NCBI GenBank assembly: GCA_003184365.1
Contig: NKYR01000006.1
Location: 186,001 to 250,000 of the forward strand
Direction: 5' to 3'
DNA: 64,000 nucleotides
From: Evernia prunastri
Lineage: Eukaryota; Ascomycota; Lecanoromycetes; Lecanorales; Parmeliaceae
Shown: one piece after another, positions 32,111-44,313 of the stretch
Numbering within the stretch: position 1 is the first letter of the stretch
Layout of the letters: each line of letters opens with the position of its first letter
Position numbers and translations under genes: made by a program
Notes under the pieces: generated by a model
Told to the model about the DNA's origin: nothing
Seen by the model: the letters and a program-made list of their open reading frames with translations, nothing else
Database searches by the model: none

Positions 32111-33931
32111 TCAGATTCCCTCTCTATCGACTACATTATTCGTCTGCCCAATGTTTGACGACGAAGATGCCACTTTGACATGCCCCATTAGGCCTTTCAT
32201 TGTGCCCTCATCACTAGCCTGTTCTCTGTGCACGGATCCGCGCATCGCTGAATTGAATGACTGAAACAGGGTCGCTGTCGCAGTTCTCAGCCGCTGTGAC
32301 GTACTTGCACTTGGCCTCCTGCCTCTATCAATATAAGTGAATCGAAATGTTCCGTGCCTGTCTTCTCTCAGGATGACATTCGATTCCCCGCCTCTACGCA
32401 AATTCCACGATCCCGTGTCTCTGTGGAACGCTAATCTCGATGCGTCAGATAAGGAAGATGTCAGAAGCGCCAGAACACTGCTCTTGTGAATGCCAATACC
32501 AGAGATGTGCGTAAGGATGACAGTGAGGGCGAATACGAGGCTTGTGAATACAATGGTGAAGGCAGCTGGGGTAAGCCAGACCCACTCGATACGAATCCTT
32601 TCTTCCTGCCTCAATGAGGGGCACGTTACACTGGTAGCGGGAATACTTGAGCTTCCGTATAAACCGTCGACTGGAGCGCTCATCCGATCCGTTCTCGTCA
32701 TTGCCAATGACAAATTAAGTACGTTGCTCTCGTGCGTACCTGCCAGTAGCGAGTCGTACTGAACCGGGTGTTGGTTCTGACCTCCAAATTCGATCCCCGT
32801 CACGTTATTCTCCGAACTATTGGCTGTGAAGAAATCAAAGAAGAAGCGTTGTCTAGCAACAGCGGAAATGCCGCTAATGCTGAAGTTTTCCATGATCCAC
32901 TCTGGATTTTCGATGAACGGTTCAGAGTTGTTGAGCCAAGGTCCTCCGATAGCTCTCTCTTCAAAGGTCCCGTTGATCCAGCTGCTTGTATATGGGACGA
33001 TCGTTGAAAACAACTTGCACTGTTTGGCGACTGCTGAGCGATTGCCGTTGCCGGCAGTTGCCATGGCGATCCACGCAGCATAAGGCCAGGTGATGTTTTG
33101 CATAAAGTCGGGCCATATGTATGCCACGCTACTGTATCTTTGATCAGATGATACCACCATGTCTCCCGATGTCAGAGGCAACGTGAACGAGCACTCAGAG
33201 CCTGGTGGTCCCAGGCAAGAGGGAACGATCGAAGAGCTGAGGTCTTCGCAGTGGTAAGATGTCGTCAGAGTCTCATACTCTTCCCAATGACACTCGGTTG
33301 CGCCGGTACATGTGGCTTCTACACGGTGAATCTGATCGTCCTGTCCCATGAAGCCTGCGTCGATTGCCACAAGCAATTGCGTGTCGATGTTTGAAAAAGA
33401 GGATGTTGAACTTTGTGGCCTTGAGATCCTTGTACTGATTGGCACTGTCCCCGTACCATATGGCACCAGAACGGTCTTGACTGAGATGGCCTGCTGCACG
33501 TTGGTGGTAATGGCAGTTGACACCACGAAACATAAGGCCAGTATTGAAGCAAGTCCGCAACACCGTTGAGTTCGCCATAACAGAGGTACTTTGTGAACAG
33601 ATCGAACAGCATCGGGAAAGAGCCCTAAATCTTGGATCGGCCTGGCTTTTCTGAACCACAAGTAACCTAGTTGGCACATCACGGGATAGATCACAGATGC
33701 TACTGAACCCTCGATGAACTTCCCAGGAATGCTTGCGATGCTATTGAGATCGAATCCCAGCGGCCACCGTGGCGATGGCTTGCCTTCATAGTGGTGAAGG
33801 AGAATCCCGATGAGTGCAAAACAGAGCCAGGACACCACGACTGCAAGACTCTCGGACTTCCAGGAACCCGCCATCGCTGGCGGTATTCGGAAGACAACCA
33901 AATCAGCCGACAAATTGAAGACAACAAGCAC
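32111..33931 (-). CDS. DUF3176-type fungal membrane protein
   Basis: An uninterrupted 606-codon frame. The N-terminal part has a span (SLAVVVSWLCFALIGILLHH) followed by YEGKPSPRWPLGFDLNSIAS, a hallmark of the DUF3176 family. The second span region is SVIYPVMCQLGYLWFRKARP, then CCGLASILALCFVVSTAITT. A long, cysteine-containing and N-glycosylation-rich domain follows, probably outside the cytosol. A last span, WLTPAAFTIVFTSLVFALTV, precedes SSVLALLTSSLSDASRLAFH in the cytosolic tail. Function is unknown. The start is uncertain: MAGSWKSESLAV, 19 codons in, fits the family better, and an upstream exon is possible. It has the same general plan as the membrane protein at 7884-9868, but the conserved words differ, so they belong to different families. 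Confidence 0.85.
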   Translation of the reverse strand: MLVVFNLSADLVVFRIPPAMAGSWKSESLAVVVSWLCFALIGILLHHYEGKPSPRWPLGFDLNSIASIPGKFIEGSVASVIYPVMCQLGYLWFRKARPIQDLGLFPDAVRSVHKVPLLWRTQRCCGLASILALCFVVSTAITTNVQQAISVKTVLVPYGTGTVPISTRISRPQSSTSSFSNIDTQLLVAIDAGFMGQDDQIHRVEATCTGATECHWEEYETLTTSYHCEDLSSSIVPSCLGPPGSECSFTLPLTSGDMVVSSDQRYSSVAYIWPDFMQNITWPYAAWIAMATAGNGNRSAVAKQCKLFSTIVPYTSSWINGTFEERAIGGPWLNNSEPFIENPEWIMENFSISGISAVARQRFFFDFFTANSSENNVTGIEFGGQNQHPVQYDSLLAGTHESNVLNLSLAMTRTDRMSAPVDGLYGSSSIPATSVTCPSLRQEERIRIEWVWLTPAAFTIVFTSLVFALTVILTHISGIGIHKSSVLALLTSSLSDASRLAFHRDTGSWNLRRGGESNVILREDRHGTFRFTYIDRGRRPSASTSQRLRTATATLFQSFNSAMRGSVHREQASDEGTMKGLMGHVKVASSSSNIGQTNNVVDREGI

Positions 33932-34589
33932 TGCCGCTGCTGGATTGACTCTGCTATATTGGCATATACATTGAATATTATATTTACTAATTAACGGTAT
34001 AAGTGTTTGTCTTCAAATGACTCATTTGCGAGTTCAGGGGATGCTATTTTCGAAATATTATGACGAATAAGATTTACCAATCAAGTCATTGCGCCATTAC
34101 TGCCAATCACCGAGGCTTCCCGCCGGGGTGACGCAAAGGAAGTTCTAAGATGCTCTCTGAGCCAATGGCCACCCACCTCAAAAGGTAAGGCTATGGGATT
34201 GCCCCGCGGTACTCCACCGATATACGTACACCCTCTAGTGCAAGGTACGGGAATAACTGTGCTTTTATTGGAACGGGCTAAGAATCGTAAGTATAGCCTT
34301 GTATAACTCGCAGTCCGAGATTACGTATCTTTTGGCCAAACAAAATCTTCTGTATGCGGTGGATGATGCCGGCTGTGCCCCTCAGCCCCGTCAGCGATCT
34401 CCGTTCGAATAATTTGCACACATAATGGTCGCCACTCCTGCTTTCGCCAGCGCCTGTTCATCTGCCCTTGCCATTGTGTCAACTCCTGCTCTTCGTCGTG
34501 CCCAGGTCCATCGTTAGGATTTTGTGTTAATATTTCACCGCTACACTCTTTGCATCCCGTCACTGTTTCCATTGTTACGTTCCGATACC
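33932..34589. other. Intergenic, DUF3176-type to CFEM-like gene
   Basis: Divergent promoter region. Nothing else is recognised. Confidence 0.5.
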
Positions 34590-35318
34590 ATGCAAATCCG
34601 CATCTTGATCATTGCAGTTGCGTTTTTGATCACCGCGTCCCATCAGACTTGCCAAACGACCGATGCCCACGGTCTCCCTTCTTGCGCTGTATGTCTCCCA
34701 CCTTGTTCCCCAATGAAGGCATCTGATATTGATCGCCGCGTCTGCCCAGATTAATGCTGCCCTAGACGCAGGTAGTACCATCGGTCTGCTGCAATCATGC
34801 CAGTATGATATTTGCTGCTGGTGCAACGATACAAACTTTACCTCGCAGCTCAACGAGACATGGAAGGGCTGCTCCGAAGCAGACAGGGATCGTATGTCCT
34901 TCTCCGGATCCTCCTCTTACTCCTTCTGAAAGCCTAATTCTCTGCCAGCTGTGACTGAGGCTGACATTTTTGTTCTTTAGAGGCATATCAATTTTTTCAG
35001 TCCGAATGCGATGCGCAGAATCCGCCGAACACTACATCTTCGCTGAACCATACAGCCTCAAGCTCTCCGATAATACGACCGCTAGTAAGCGCCTCGACTG
35101 GCGCCAGACTGTCGTCACTCTCTACCACTCTGTCCGCGGCGTCATCATCATCCTCACAGACCGTCCCTACCTCCCTGTCATCCTCGTCCCTCAGCAGCAC
35201 GTCTACCCCCTCCGCCTCTGCAACGCATACCAGTCAGGCTGCCACGGGTAGAAAGATGTATAACAATCTCATCAAGATCGTCTTTGTCATGGTAGCCGTC
35301 TCATACCTCGGCCTCTAG
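34590..35318 (+). CDS. Small cysteine-rich CFEM-like secreted or anchored protein
   Basis: This model was built by splicing, since no single frame shows it whole. The exons are 34590-34688, 34750-34891 and 34981-35318, with introns of 61 and 89 bases (GTATGT donors, CAG/TAG acceptors) and closed phases; the product is 192 residues. MQIRILIIAVAFLITASHQT is a signal peptide. The next 75 residues hold eight cysteines in a CFEM-like order: LPSCA, LLQSCQYDICCWCND, ETWKGCSEADRDQAYQFF, then SEC. A Ser/Thr/Ala-rich stalk of about 80 residues follows. The C-terminus GRKMYNNLIKIVFVMVAVSY is hydrophobic, consistent with a GPI signal or a tail anchor. CFEM proteins act in haem/iron capture, wall structure or host contact. 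The usual second cysteine after LPSCA is missing, so the call is CFEM-like only. Confidence 0.75.
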
Positions 35319-37130
35319 CGACGCTGCCATTGCAGCTCTGGCCAAGCAATCATCAGACTTCACGAAAATGAGTAAAGAGCCCGGATGAGTCAGGTCAGCA
35401 TTTACGGCGCGCGCATGGTACACACATAGTCTTTGGTAATCATTACAACGATAGAAATAATAGGAAGCTATAATATACAACGTCGATCGACCATTTAATA
35501 ATTACCTTACATATCCTCGTCCATAACATGAAGTCGCGTTCCCGCCCCTACCTATTCTTCCCCATGCGCCTCCCGGCCGGACTAGAACATCTAGAAGGTG
35601 TAGATCCCGCGTACGAACCTTGGAATAGGGCAGCTATCCCCTGTTGGTGTTAGATGGAGCGCAAGCGCCAAGATGGAGAATCGAGAGGGCGTTCTTACGA
35701 CGAAGATTGAAATGCGAGCACGCTTATCCTACTTTGATGTGGGATGGTGCTGAAGGGAGGGTTTTACTGAATCAAGGTCGCTCGCTCCAGAGTATCATCA
35801 TCATCATCCGCTGTAAATGTCGCTCTGCCTACTGTCTACCGCCCAGTTGCGCAACTATGGTATGGTCGCTCACTCCAGTGCAAGACATCGAATCTGGTTC
35901 TTATAGTCTTATCGGTCTGTACGTAACGAGCTTCACAGCTTGCGCTTTATAAGAGGAGCTATTGCGCATGGAGGCGGTTCTACTGGACAGGCATCTGCGA
36001 GAGAACGCACATCGTGTCGAGAAGATGCGATTGTTCGCTATGATTTTCGATGGGGAGTATATGCGGGAGGTGGGATTCTAGCCACCCGTCTCCCCAGAAT
36101 CTTTGCTGCAATCGCGACTGCGGGTCATCCAGCTAGGCATTGCTATGCCTCTTATCTTCGCTTCTGTAAAATTGACTTTCCCCCAAGATTGGCTTCGGCA
36201 TAATCAAAGCCAAGCATCTCAACCATGTAGTCTTGAGTTGCGGGATATCGAAGCCAGATCACTGACCTCCTGAACCTCAATTTTTCTGCCCTTCTGCAAA
36301 CTTCGTTTCGCCGAGAGTATTTGCCCCGAGTACCGGCAATAGTATAACTCATCCTACAGTGCACACATACGAGGTCGGCTCGACTGCTTGTGATTTATAT
36401 CTCTGTAGGCAGAGACACCTGGCGGATGACCCTAAAACACCACACCTTGGAGTACTCGTGATTTTATTATGTGGATTTCTCATCAGCATCAAAGGGTACT
36501 CGTATACTTGCCCGTGAATGCTGTTCATTTTTGAGGCTAGTTGTGGAAGGGACATATACACGTACTTCTCAGTAATGGTGTTCTTGTAGAAGGTCGGTGT
36601 GCAGACTGTAACCCTTTTGGGCAATCAGTCTGGCGTGAAGCTATCACTCTCCAGTCCCGTCCACGAAAGTGAAATGCAGAAAGATTGACACTTTGGGTTA
36701 CCCCACGAACTGTAGAAATAAATGTTGTTGTTGTTATTGTTGTAGTTGTTGTCTTTGCAATTGTCAGAATATTCACAACAAAGTCGAAGTGGCGAGGAAG
36801 ATGAGTGATTGGTCGGGATCCAAGTGATGTACCTTGCAGGGAAAGATCGTCCGCTACTTGTAAATACCCGCCGCTAAGGTATCTTACTTTAGCTTATCGA
36901 TTTCCCAATGATGCATGCCACTTTGTTCGACTTTATAATACATTTCCATATCCCCGCAAACTTCTTCACCACCCTGTGGGCAATAGAGACAACAGACTTT
37001 GTGTGTCTCCAGAATTTAACAGCAGACACATGAAAGTCCAAAGCTTGTGTCTTAACCTTCACAGCACGCCTCACATGAAAGATCCTTGAACACTGATCAG
37101 CACCCTGCAGGTGCGCACCAAGTGGGGGAA
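35319..37130. other. Intergenic, about 1.8 kb, with a TTG microsatellite
   Basis: No supported gene. A short TTG/TTA-type trinucleotide run (TGTTGTTGTTGTTATTGTTG) lies at about 36722-36741. Frames on both strands are short and lack motifs. Confidence 0.5.
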
Positions 37131-40100
37131 ATGGATCGTAAGAAAAAGCGTGAGGATCGTCTGCTCCAACTATACCACAAGGTGTGCGCTAATATATTAT
37201 CAAAGGTGAACTGCGCGATATCAACTCGAAAGCTTGGGCTGGCGAAACAGGTAATAATGGTGCTCCCTATGATGGTACAAGGAAAGTGCTGACTTCGAAA
37301 ATAGACCTTTTCACTGTCAACAAATCACTGGACTCATCCCTAAAGAAGAACACCGCCTTTATAAAGCGGCTACGGACAGCCATCACACCTGCTAGCACTA
37401 CCACCTTCCTCCAAGAAATCCATTCTCTGTCTCTACAAAAGTACCTTTCTGAGGTTATATCTGCCAGCTACGAAGGTCTTACAAAGCTGAAGACGCCAGG
37501 AGAGATCGCAGCCGGGGTAGAGATAATCAGTGCACTACATCAACGCTTCGGACCGGCTGATTACACAACCTACCTCGGATGGCATATCGGACGGGGCTTG
37601 AGCACACCGGATAAAGGACAGTTGAAGAACCTTGGGCAGGAAGCAAGAGAAAAAGAGGAGAAAGAGCGTCTAACGAGGCATAGGGTCCTGCTCAAGGTCG
37701 CAACGGAGCTCTGGCTTGTAGGCTTGCTGCGGAGCTTGGACGATGTTACGAGACCTGAGGATGCTACGGCTAGGGGTAAGGAAAATGCCGGGCCTGCGAG
37801 CAGCAAATTGAGTGAAGCTGTCGGGAAGTCCAAATCCGGACAAGTCGTCAGCAAGGCCGGGTCCACAGACGCGGAACCCTTCCCTCTCGAAGTACTCAAA
37901 GAAATGCTCGGCTATGACAAGGAGCACGTTAATCTACCTCTAGTGGTTGTATTCGTGAAGAGCTTTGGTTGGGACGTGTTGGGCATCAAATCGTCAAGCG
38001 CAGACGTACAAAAATCTGTCAAACCCGATGGGGCTATCTCAGCAGCCCCGGAGACATACGATCAGAGCTCAACCGACGAGGATCCTGCTACAAAAGTAGA
38101 TGATCCACCATTGACCACAGCTGAACTCCAACAACGCTTCAAAAATGTACTTAATCGCTACTTCGAAGACGTCAAAGTCCACATCATTAAGGATAACAAA
38201 AGCATAAATGCACAAGGACGACGGAATGCCGAAGCCTATGTCAAATCCGGTGAAGTGTTTGAGGACCGCCAGGCAAATTATGACAAACAGTTAAAGTCTC
38301 AGGAGAAGCTGATATCCAATGCGCAAATCCTGTGCGACGCGCTGGAGAATCAAGAAATGCCAGATTTGAAAGAAAAAGATACACAAGATACAGGAGCGTT
38401 TGCTGGCATTGGGCTTGTCAAGACTGGCGAGTACCTTCGTGGTCAAGCGGATGGCGCTGGAATCTGGGAGGATGACGATGAGCGCCGTTTCTATGAAAAT
38501 CTCATAGATCTGCAAGATAGAGTACCAGGGATACTGCTTGAAGACGGGAAGAAAAAGAAACAAGAAGGAGACGAGCAGGTAGGCAAGCGAGCGGAAACGA
38601 ATGGCGAAGTCAAGGATATACATGAGAAAGGACCCTCAACCATAGTCTCGGACGATCAAACAACTGCAATCGCCAGCAGAACGGTTGGAGCACAAGTAGA
38701 CGCCCTTCTAGCTCGCCTCCCCGAACTTCAGACTAAAGAGCAGATCGATCAAGCCGCAATGGATTTCTGCTTCATGAATTCTAAAGCCTCCCGAAACCGT
38801 TTGATAAAGACCGTCCAAGAAGTGCCCAAGGGCCGATCTGACCTATTACCCTCCTACTCACGTCTGGTGGCAACGTTGGGGAAGTCTTTGCCAGACATCT
38901 CTCATGGTCTAGTGTCGCATCTCGATGATGAGTTCAGAAGCCTGCAAAGGCGCAAGCAGAAAGACTTCCTGGGACAGGTCCGAACAAGTAACATTCGCTA
39001 CCTTGCAGAACTCACCAAGTTCGGTGTGGTCCCAGAGCACGTTATATTCCATTGTCTCAAAGTCAGTTTAGACGACTTTTCTAGGATGAATATTGAAATC
39101 ATTGGCAACCTTTTGGAGAACTGCGGTCGCTATCTGCTTCGGAACCCTGACACAGCTCCTAGAATGAACTCTTTCCTAGAGACACTGCAACGGAAGAAGG
39201 CCGCTCAACACCTTGGGCAGCAGGAGCGAATGCTGATCGAAAATGCAATGTACTATGTTAACCCGCCCGAGAGGGCTGCCATTGAACAAAAAGAACGAAC
39301 GCCTGTCCAGCAATATGTCTCGCGACTTGTCTATCTTGACATGAACAAACAAACCTACACCAAGGTGCTCAAGTCCTTGCGCAAACTTCATTGGGAGGAG
39401 CAAGAGGTAAGTCTAGGCTTGTCGACCTGCTGCGCATGAGCTCATCGTGTGCAGGTTGTCAATATGCTAGAGAAGATCTTTTCCAAGCCAGGCAAAGTCA
39501 AATACAGCAATATTCATCTGCTTGCTGTCCTCATCGGATCTCTATATCGCTACCATCAGGACTTCGTGATCGCGGTCATCGATAATCTTCTGGAAAACAT
39601 CACGCTAGGTTTGGAACAGAATGACTTCAAATTCAACCAGCGTCGACTAGCGGAGGTCAAGTATCTAGGAGAACTATACAATTACAAAATGGTCGACTCG
39701 CCCTTGATTTTCGACACACTTTACCGCATGGTCACCTTTGGACACCGTAAGTGCTAGAAGCTATACGAAATCTGCAGATCCGTACTGATTCTTGATAGCG
39801 GGTGGAACACCAACTCGAGAAAGACTGAATCCAATCGACATGCCTGATGATTTTTTTAGAATACGTCTTGTGTGCACTCTTCTCGATACTTGCGGCTTAT
39901 GCTTCGATCGTGGCGCCGCTAGGAAGAAGCTCGATTTCTTCTTAACATTCTTCCAGGTAGGTCGATTGATCAGGCTCATGTAAGGACCCACGGTCTAACA
40001 ATTGTCAGTACTATATCCACACGAAGGAGAATATTCCAATGGACATCGATTTCATTATCCAGGACACGTTTTCGCTGACACGACCGCAATGGAAGCTTGC

Positions 40101-41228
40101 CGCCGACTTCGAGGAAGCAGGCAGTGCATTTGCCGACTTGGTGAAGCTAAATTACAAAGTACAGGAACAAGAGAAGCAAATCGAAGCAGAAGAGCCTGAC
40201 GATGGAGTCTCTTCCGAGGACGAAGCTGATGAGGATGAGCTACCTGTACCAGAGATGGACGCTCGATCATCAAGTGATGAAGCTGAAGCAGAGGTCTGAT
40301 TTCCAGTCACTCGCTATTGCTTATCGATGTGCTGATCAATCTTTTAGCCTATCACTAATGGTGAATCGAAACATGACTCTGATTTTGAAGAGGATATTAT
40401 CGTCACGCGTCAAGAGGAAGAGCGAGATCCCGAAGCTGAAGCTGAATTTGACAGGGAGCTTGCCAAGATGATGTCGGAGAGCCTCGACTCTCGCAAATTT
40501 GATCGAAGGCCCATGTTCGATGTTCCGTTACCGATGCGTCGTGCACCGCGAGAGATAATCACCGCTGCCGATGACAGTGGTAATGAGGGCGGTACCGCAA
40601 CCCCACCAAACGCCAATACCATGGCATTTTCTCTCATGACGAAGAAAGGGAACAGACAACAGGCGCGTTACATTGAATGCTTCCCCTACGAGATCTTGCT
40701 GACCAAGAATCACAGACTCGAACCATCGAGATGCCCTCAGATTCCCATTTCGCAGTCGCAATGAAATCTAAAAAGGAAGCCGAGCGCGCAGAACAGCAGC
40801 GTATTAAGAGCCTTGTCTTGAATTACGATCTACAGGACTCAAGTGCAGATTCGGGTACAGACAAAGCCATTTCCGATTATTTCTCCCACCCAAACCCCAA
40901 TCTCCGTGACCAGCGGCCCGCTGGCTTCCCTTTGGTTCCCCTGGATAAGACCCTTGCTCACAATTCTCTGTCTGAAGGTTTAAGTGGCGAGAAGCATGGC
41001 TCTCCTCAGCACCAACACAATGCATCCCTGCATCAGTCGTCAGCGTCGAACAGTTCAACCGCGAGACCTGCGGACAGGTCTGGCACGAATCGAAGCGGTC
41101 ATCGCGCAAGGAAGCTGCAACTCAGTGATGTCGATTGGTATGACCAGAAACCTGACTCTTCCCGGAGTCGGGGGCGTGGATCTTTCTCTCAAAGTTCCCA
41201 TCGTGGCCCGCATGGAACTGCTAGCTGA
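37131..41228 (+). CDS. UPF2: Nonsense-mediated mRNA decay factor UPF2 (NMD2)
   Basis: UPF2 bridges UPF1 and UPF3 in nonsense-mediated decay in the cytoplasm. Eight exons (37131-37149, 37206-37250, 37305-39406, 39455-39746, 39799-39956, 40009-40293, 40348-40662, 40716-41228) close in phase to 1242 residues. The N-terminus MDRKKKRELRDINSKAWAGE leads into the first MIF4G repeat (SSLKKNTAFIKRLRTAI). Later repeats show DQAAMDFCFMNSKASRNRLI, LAELTKFGVVPEHVIFHCLK, KFNQRRLAEVKYLGELYNYK and FRIRLVCTLLDTCGLCFDRG. An acidic linker follows (EEPDDGVSSEDEADEDELPV). The last exon has TRTIEMPSDSHFAVAMKSKK, the UPF1-binding end. The seventh intron appears to use a GC donor (CAG/GCGCGT). Skipping it breaks the frame before the conserved TRTIEMPSD. 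Confidence 0.95.
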
Positions 41229-42013
41229 TTAGGCTCTATGTGGCTTTACAGGACCTGACGAATGTGCATTGCCTATCTAGCAGGCTTGTCATTACATCTC
41301 TTGTTATACATCAGCTTAAAACAAGTGTCTCGGTGATACTCGATCGTCAGTATCGACTATCTCGTGTGGCTACGATGTGAGTCATTCAGAAAATTCTGAA
41401 CCAGCATGCTCTCCCAGCTTGGTCGATGAATCTCAGCACGCCAGCACGACGAGGAGCGTACGTAGGAAGGTGGTGGTTGGAGGTTTGTGGTGGAGAGTCA
41501 AGGACCCCACTTTAGTGGAAGGCATGTTTGCACAGATTGTATCAACCAGATTTCTGGCGTGCCATTCATTTAATTTTTCACTTGTCAGTGCATCCATTTG
41601 AGACGGAGAGGCTGGAGGTAATGTGACGTGACACTGCAGTAAGGGCAAGTCATCAACAAGACACTGTTAGTTAATCCGTGTCTCAGAGGTCCATATCGTA
41701 CCCCACTCAGCCACTTGATTCATATCATTTCTCTCCATACGATTGAGGACTTCGAGTTGCCACATACTGAATGCTACAAACTTCGTGTGAAAGTACTCCA
41801 TTGTAATACGAGGACGGCTACTCTAGCTCTCCCCATCGTCTTTGATTTCGTCGCCCCGCAATATCATCTGCTGGGAACCGTTACATCCACAGCGGCATTT
41901 GTTGGGATCTGGTTCAGCTGATGGAGCCAAGTAGTCTGATCAGATCCATAGAGCCGGTGTCCACAAGACTCCGCCCAGTTCCTGAAAATTTCCGAGCCAA
42001 ACACCACCCAAAC
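41229..42013. other. Intergenic between convergent UPF2 and unknown small gene
   Basis: Nothing recognised. Confidence 0.5.
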
Positions 42014-42634
42014 TCAGAAAGACAAACCCGATCGAGATAAATCTTCACTCATCCGAAGGAAGATGGCCGCGCACCCGGACCACACCTTCAGCGCCAGCAT
42101 CCCCGCCTCCTCGCCCATCTCTATCGCCTCCCTTTCACCCACGTCGAAACATGCGAGCAGAGCGATCCGTCTCTCGGGCGCGAGGGCCCGCAGTTCCTCC
42201 ACGGTCTTGGGGAAATCTGGAATCGTCTGCCCCATGGTGAGTCTGTCCATCGGCGCCTGAATCCCTCGACCGTGCTTCAGGGCGATGCTGTTGCAGATAC
42301 TGATGCGGGCGTTTGCGCGGCTGTTGGGGATATGTTTCAGTGGGCGGGGTTTTCTGGGGGAAGGGAGGGGGGGGTTTCAGAGGTAGGTTATTTCTGGAGA
42401 AAAGAAAAGAAAAGAAAAGAGGGAAGGGACTGGCGGCCTCACTTACTCGACGGCATGCCTGGCCTGGAGGAATCTGAGCTGCGTCGTGATGTCCTTGAGA
42501 AAGATGACGAGTCGTTGCATCATGTCTTTCATGGTCTCCTTGTCGTTTCCACCGTCGGTGGCACCGATGCCCATGATGTTCTCAAAGGTGTCATCGAGCT
42601 GTTCGAGCAGCGTGTCCGCGTCGAAATCGTCCAT
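42014..42634 (-). CDS. Two-exon gene of unknown function
   Basis: Exons 42634-42447 and 42320-42014 splice with a GTAAGT donor and an AACAG acceptor to 164 residues. The frame runs straight through the junction (LQARHAVDRANARISICNSI), which supports the 126-base intron. The protein is largely helical and acidic at the start (MDDFDADTLLEQLDDTFENI, then MQRLVIFLKDITTQLRFL). It has a second helical part, TIPDFPKTVEELRALAPERR, then EMGEEAGMLALKVWSGCAA. It has no signal peptide or span. The size and coiled helices would fit a small subunit of a nuclear complex, but I recognise no family. The intron contains a TTTTC repeat and a pyrimidine tract. Confidence 0.65.
42400..42421 (+). repeat. AAAAG pentanucleotide repeat
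   Basis: A run of AAAAG units inside the intron of the small unknown gene. On the transcribed strand it forms a TTTTC polypyrimidine tract. Confidence 0.8.
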
Positions 42635-44313
42635 TTTCTGCGGGGTTTCAGGTTTGATCGTGGTGTCTTTGTTGGGGGGGGGGGGGGGGGGGGAGGTTTG
42701 GGTTTGAGAGCAGGTTGACGAGACTGCGTAAGGGGGAATGCCTGGCTTTTTCAGATATGGGCGCGCCCACGGTGTCGACGAAAAAGAGACACCCGCTTCA
42801 CCCGACTAACTACGCTTTGGCTCCGAGATCCGGGGGTTTCGAGCGACGCCTGTCCCGTACCGATATTGTTGTCTGTCATGGTTTGCTACGCTGGTTTCTG
42901 GGTCAATGAATCTGATGGACTTGTTTGGTCAGCCGAGAATATCAGCCTTGCCCACGCATGATACAGTCGGACTTGGTGTCTCTTTTTCGTAGTGCGTTGC
43001 CAGTCGGGAAGAATGGCCCCTATGGAATGTCGGGCGTAGCAGGCACTCGGGGATCTTATTGTCATCTCTTTGATGTCATTTGTGTTCCAGAAGAGTACAA
43101 GGCCGGATTTCAAAGCCGTTCGTCCTGCATTGGAGCCTTCACAGGAGCTGGGAGCAGAGACAACGGGCTCTTGGGCATCTGAATTGTTGGGGGTCAGATG
43201 AAATTCGAGGCCCCATTTAGTATCTTGGCTCGCTGGGTGGCGAGACCGACTGGTTCGATACTAACCTTGGTCGCTGTAGCACTAGCCCGTATGGCGCTCC
43301 GCGGATGAGAAAAAAAGGCCGGATGCATTGTTGGCATCTCAAGGCCTTTGGACGAGGCGGAGGATTAGCTTTTAGGAATGTTGATTGTCCTTCGTTGGTA
43401 ATGCCCCAGCCGGTGTTGTTCAGTTCGGGGAAGGGTGTCTCAAACGGCTACGTAGATACGGATGCGTTGGCTGTTACTCTCAGGTGGAAGATCGCGGGGG
43501 GAGGCTGCTTGCGCTTTCAAAATTAGCCCAATGTTCCGTTCCCATTGCCTCATTTCCAATTTTCTGAAGTGTTGTCATCAAAAGATTGTACACATGGCGA
43601 CTGGAAGTAAGCGCGGATCCTTGGGTAGACTGTCGTCTTCGAGGGAAAAAGCTGTAGATGATACGTAGGATTTCGTTCGCGAGGTGGTTTGGAAGGTGCT
43701 CACTCCGCTGAGTACTTGCAAAGAACAAGCCGGTGGAAGATGAATATATGATCTTAGGCTTTGGACACGTGGAAGAACACTCGCGTGGCTTGTCGAGACG
43801 AGATTTTCTCTGCTATCATCTTTCCATTGTTTGATTAGACGATGTTTGTTAGAAGGCAGCAATCAATGTAAAATAATCGTCAACGCAAGCTTTTTCAGTG
43901 GCACGATGAGTCAAGTCTACGACGTTGATACAGTATTTCTCGGGTGGGAATGGCATGCAGGAACATGCCTACGATGGCTACTACAAGGGGCCAATTGGAA
44001 AGCCAGCTTTGGAAATCGTTGAGCCAGTAAACTTTTCCATCCATCTGGATACCGGCATAAAATGTTTGGACTGGCACGAGAGACGTGAGAAAGGCACAGA
44101 GCTACAGTACACTCTCAGAACCGACTTGATGCATGTTTTTATTGCAAGCTTTACCCGTAATCTAGAACCAAATGAAAAAAAAAACACTTTTTGCATGCCT
44201 CAGACCCGCATTGGCAGATGTTGCGAGCGTCCTCACATCTTATCTTGGCTGCCTTCCGGAAAAGGGCTACGGAGGCCGTTTCGCATTGGCAAGGAGCTTC
44301 CCGAAATCTCCAT
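42635..44313. other. Intergenic, about 1.7 kb, with a 20-base poly-G run
   Basis: No supported gene. A run of 20 G residues at 42674-42693 lies just upstream of the unknown two-exon gene; such runs are prone to length error. Frames in 43300-44300 overlap on both strands without recognisable motifs. Confidence 0.5.
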
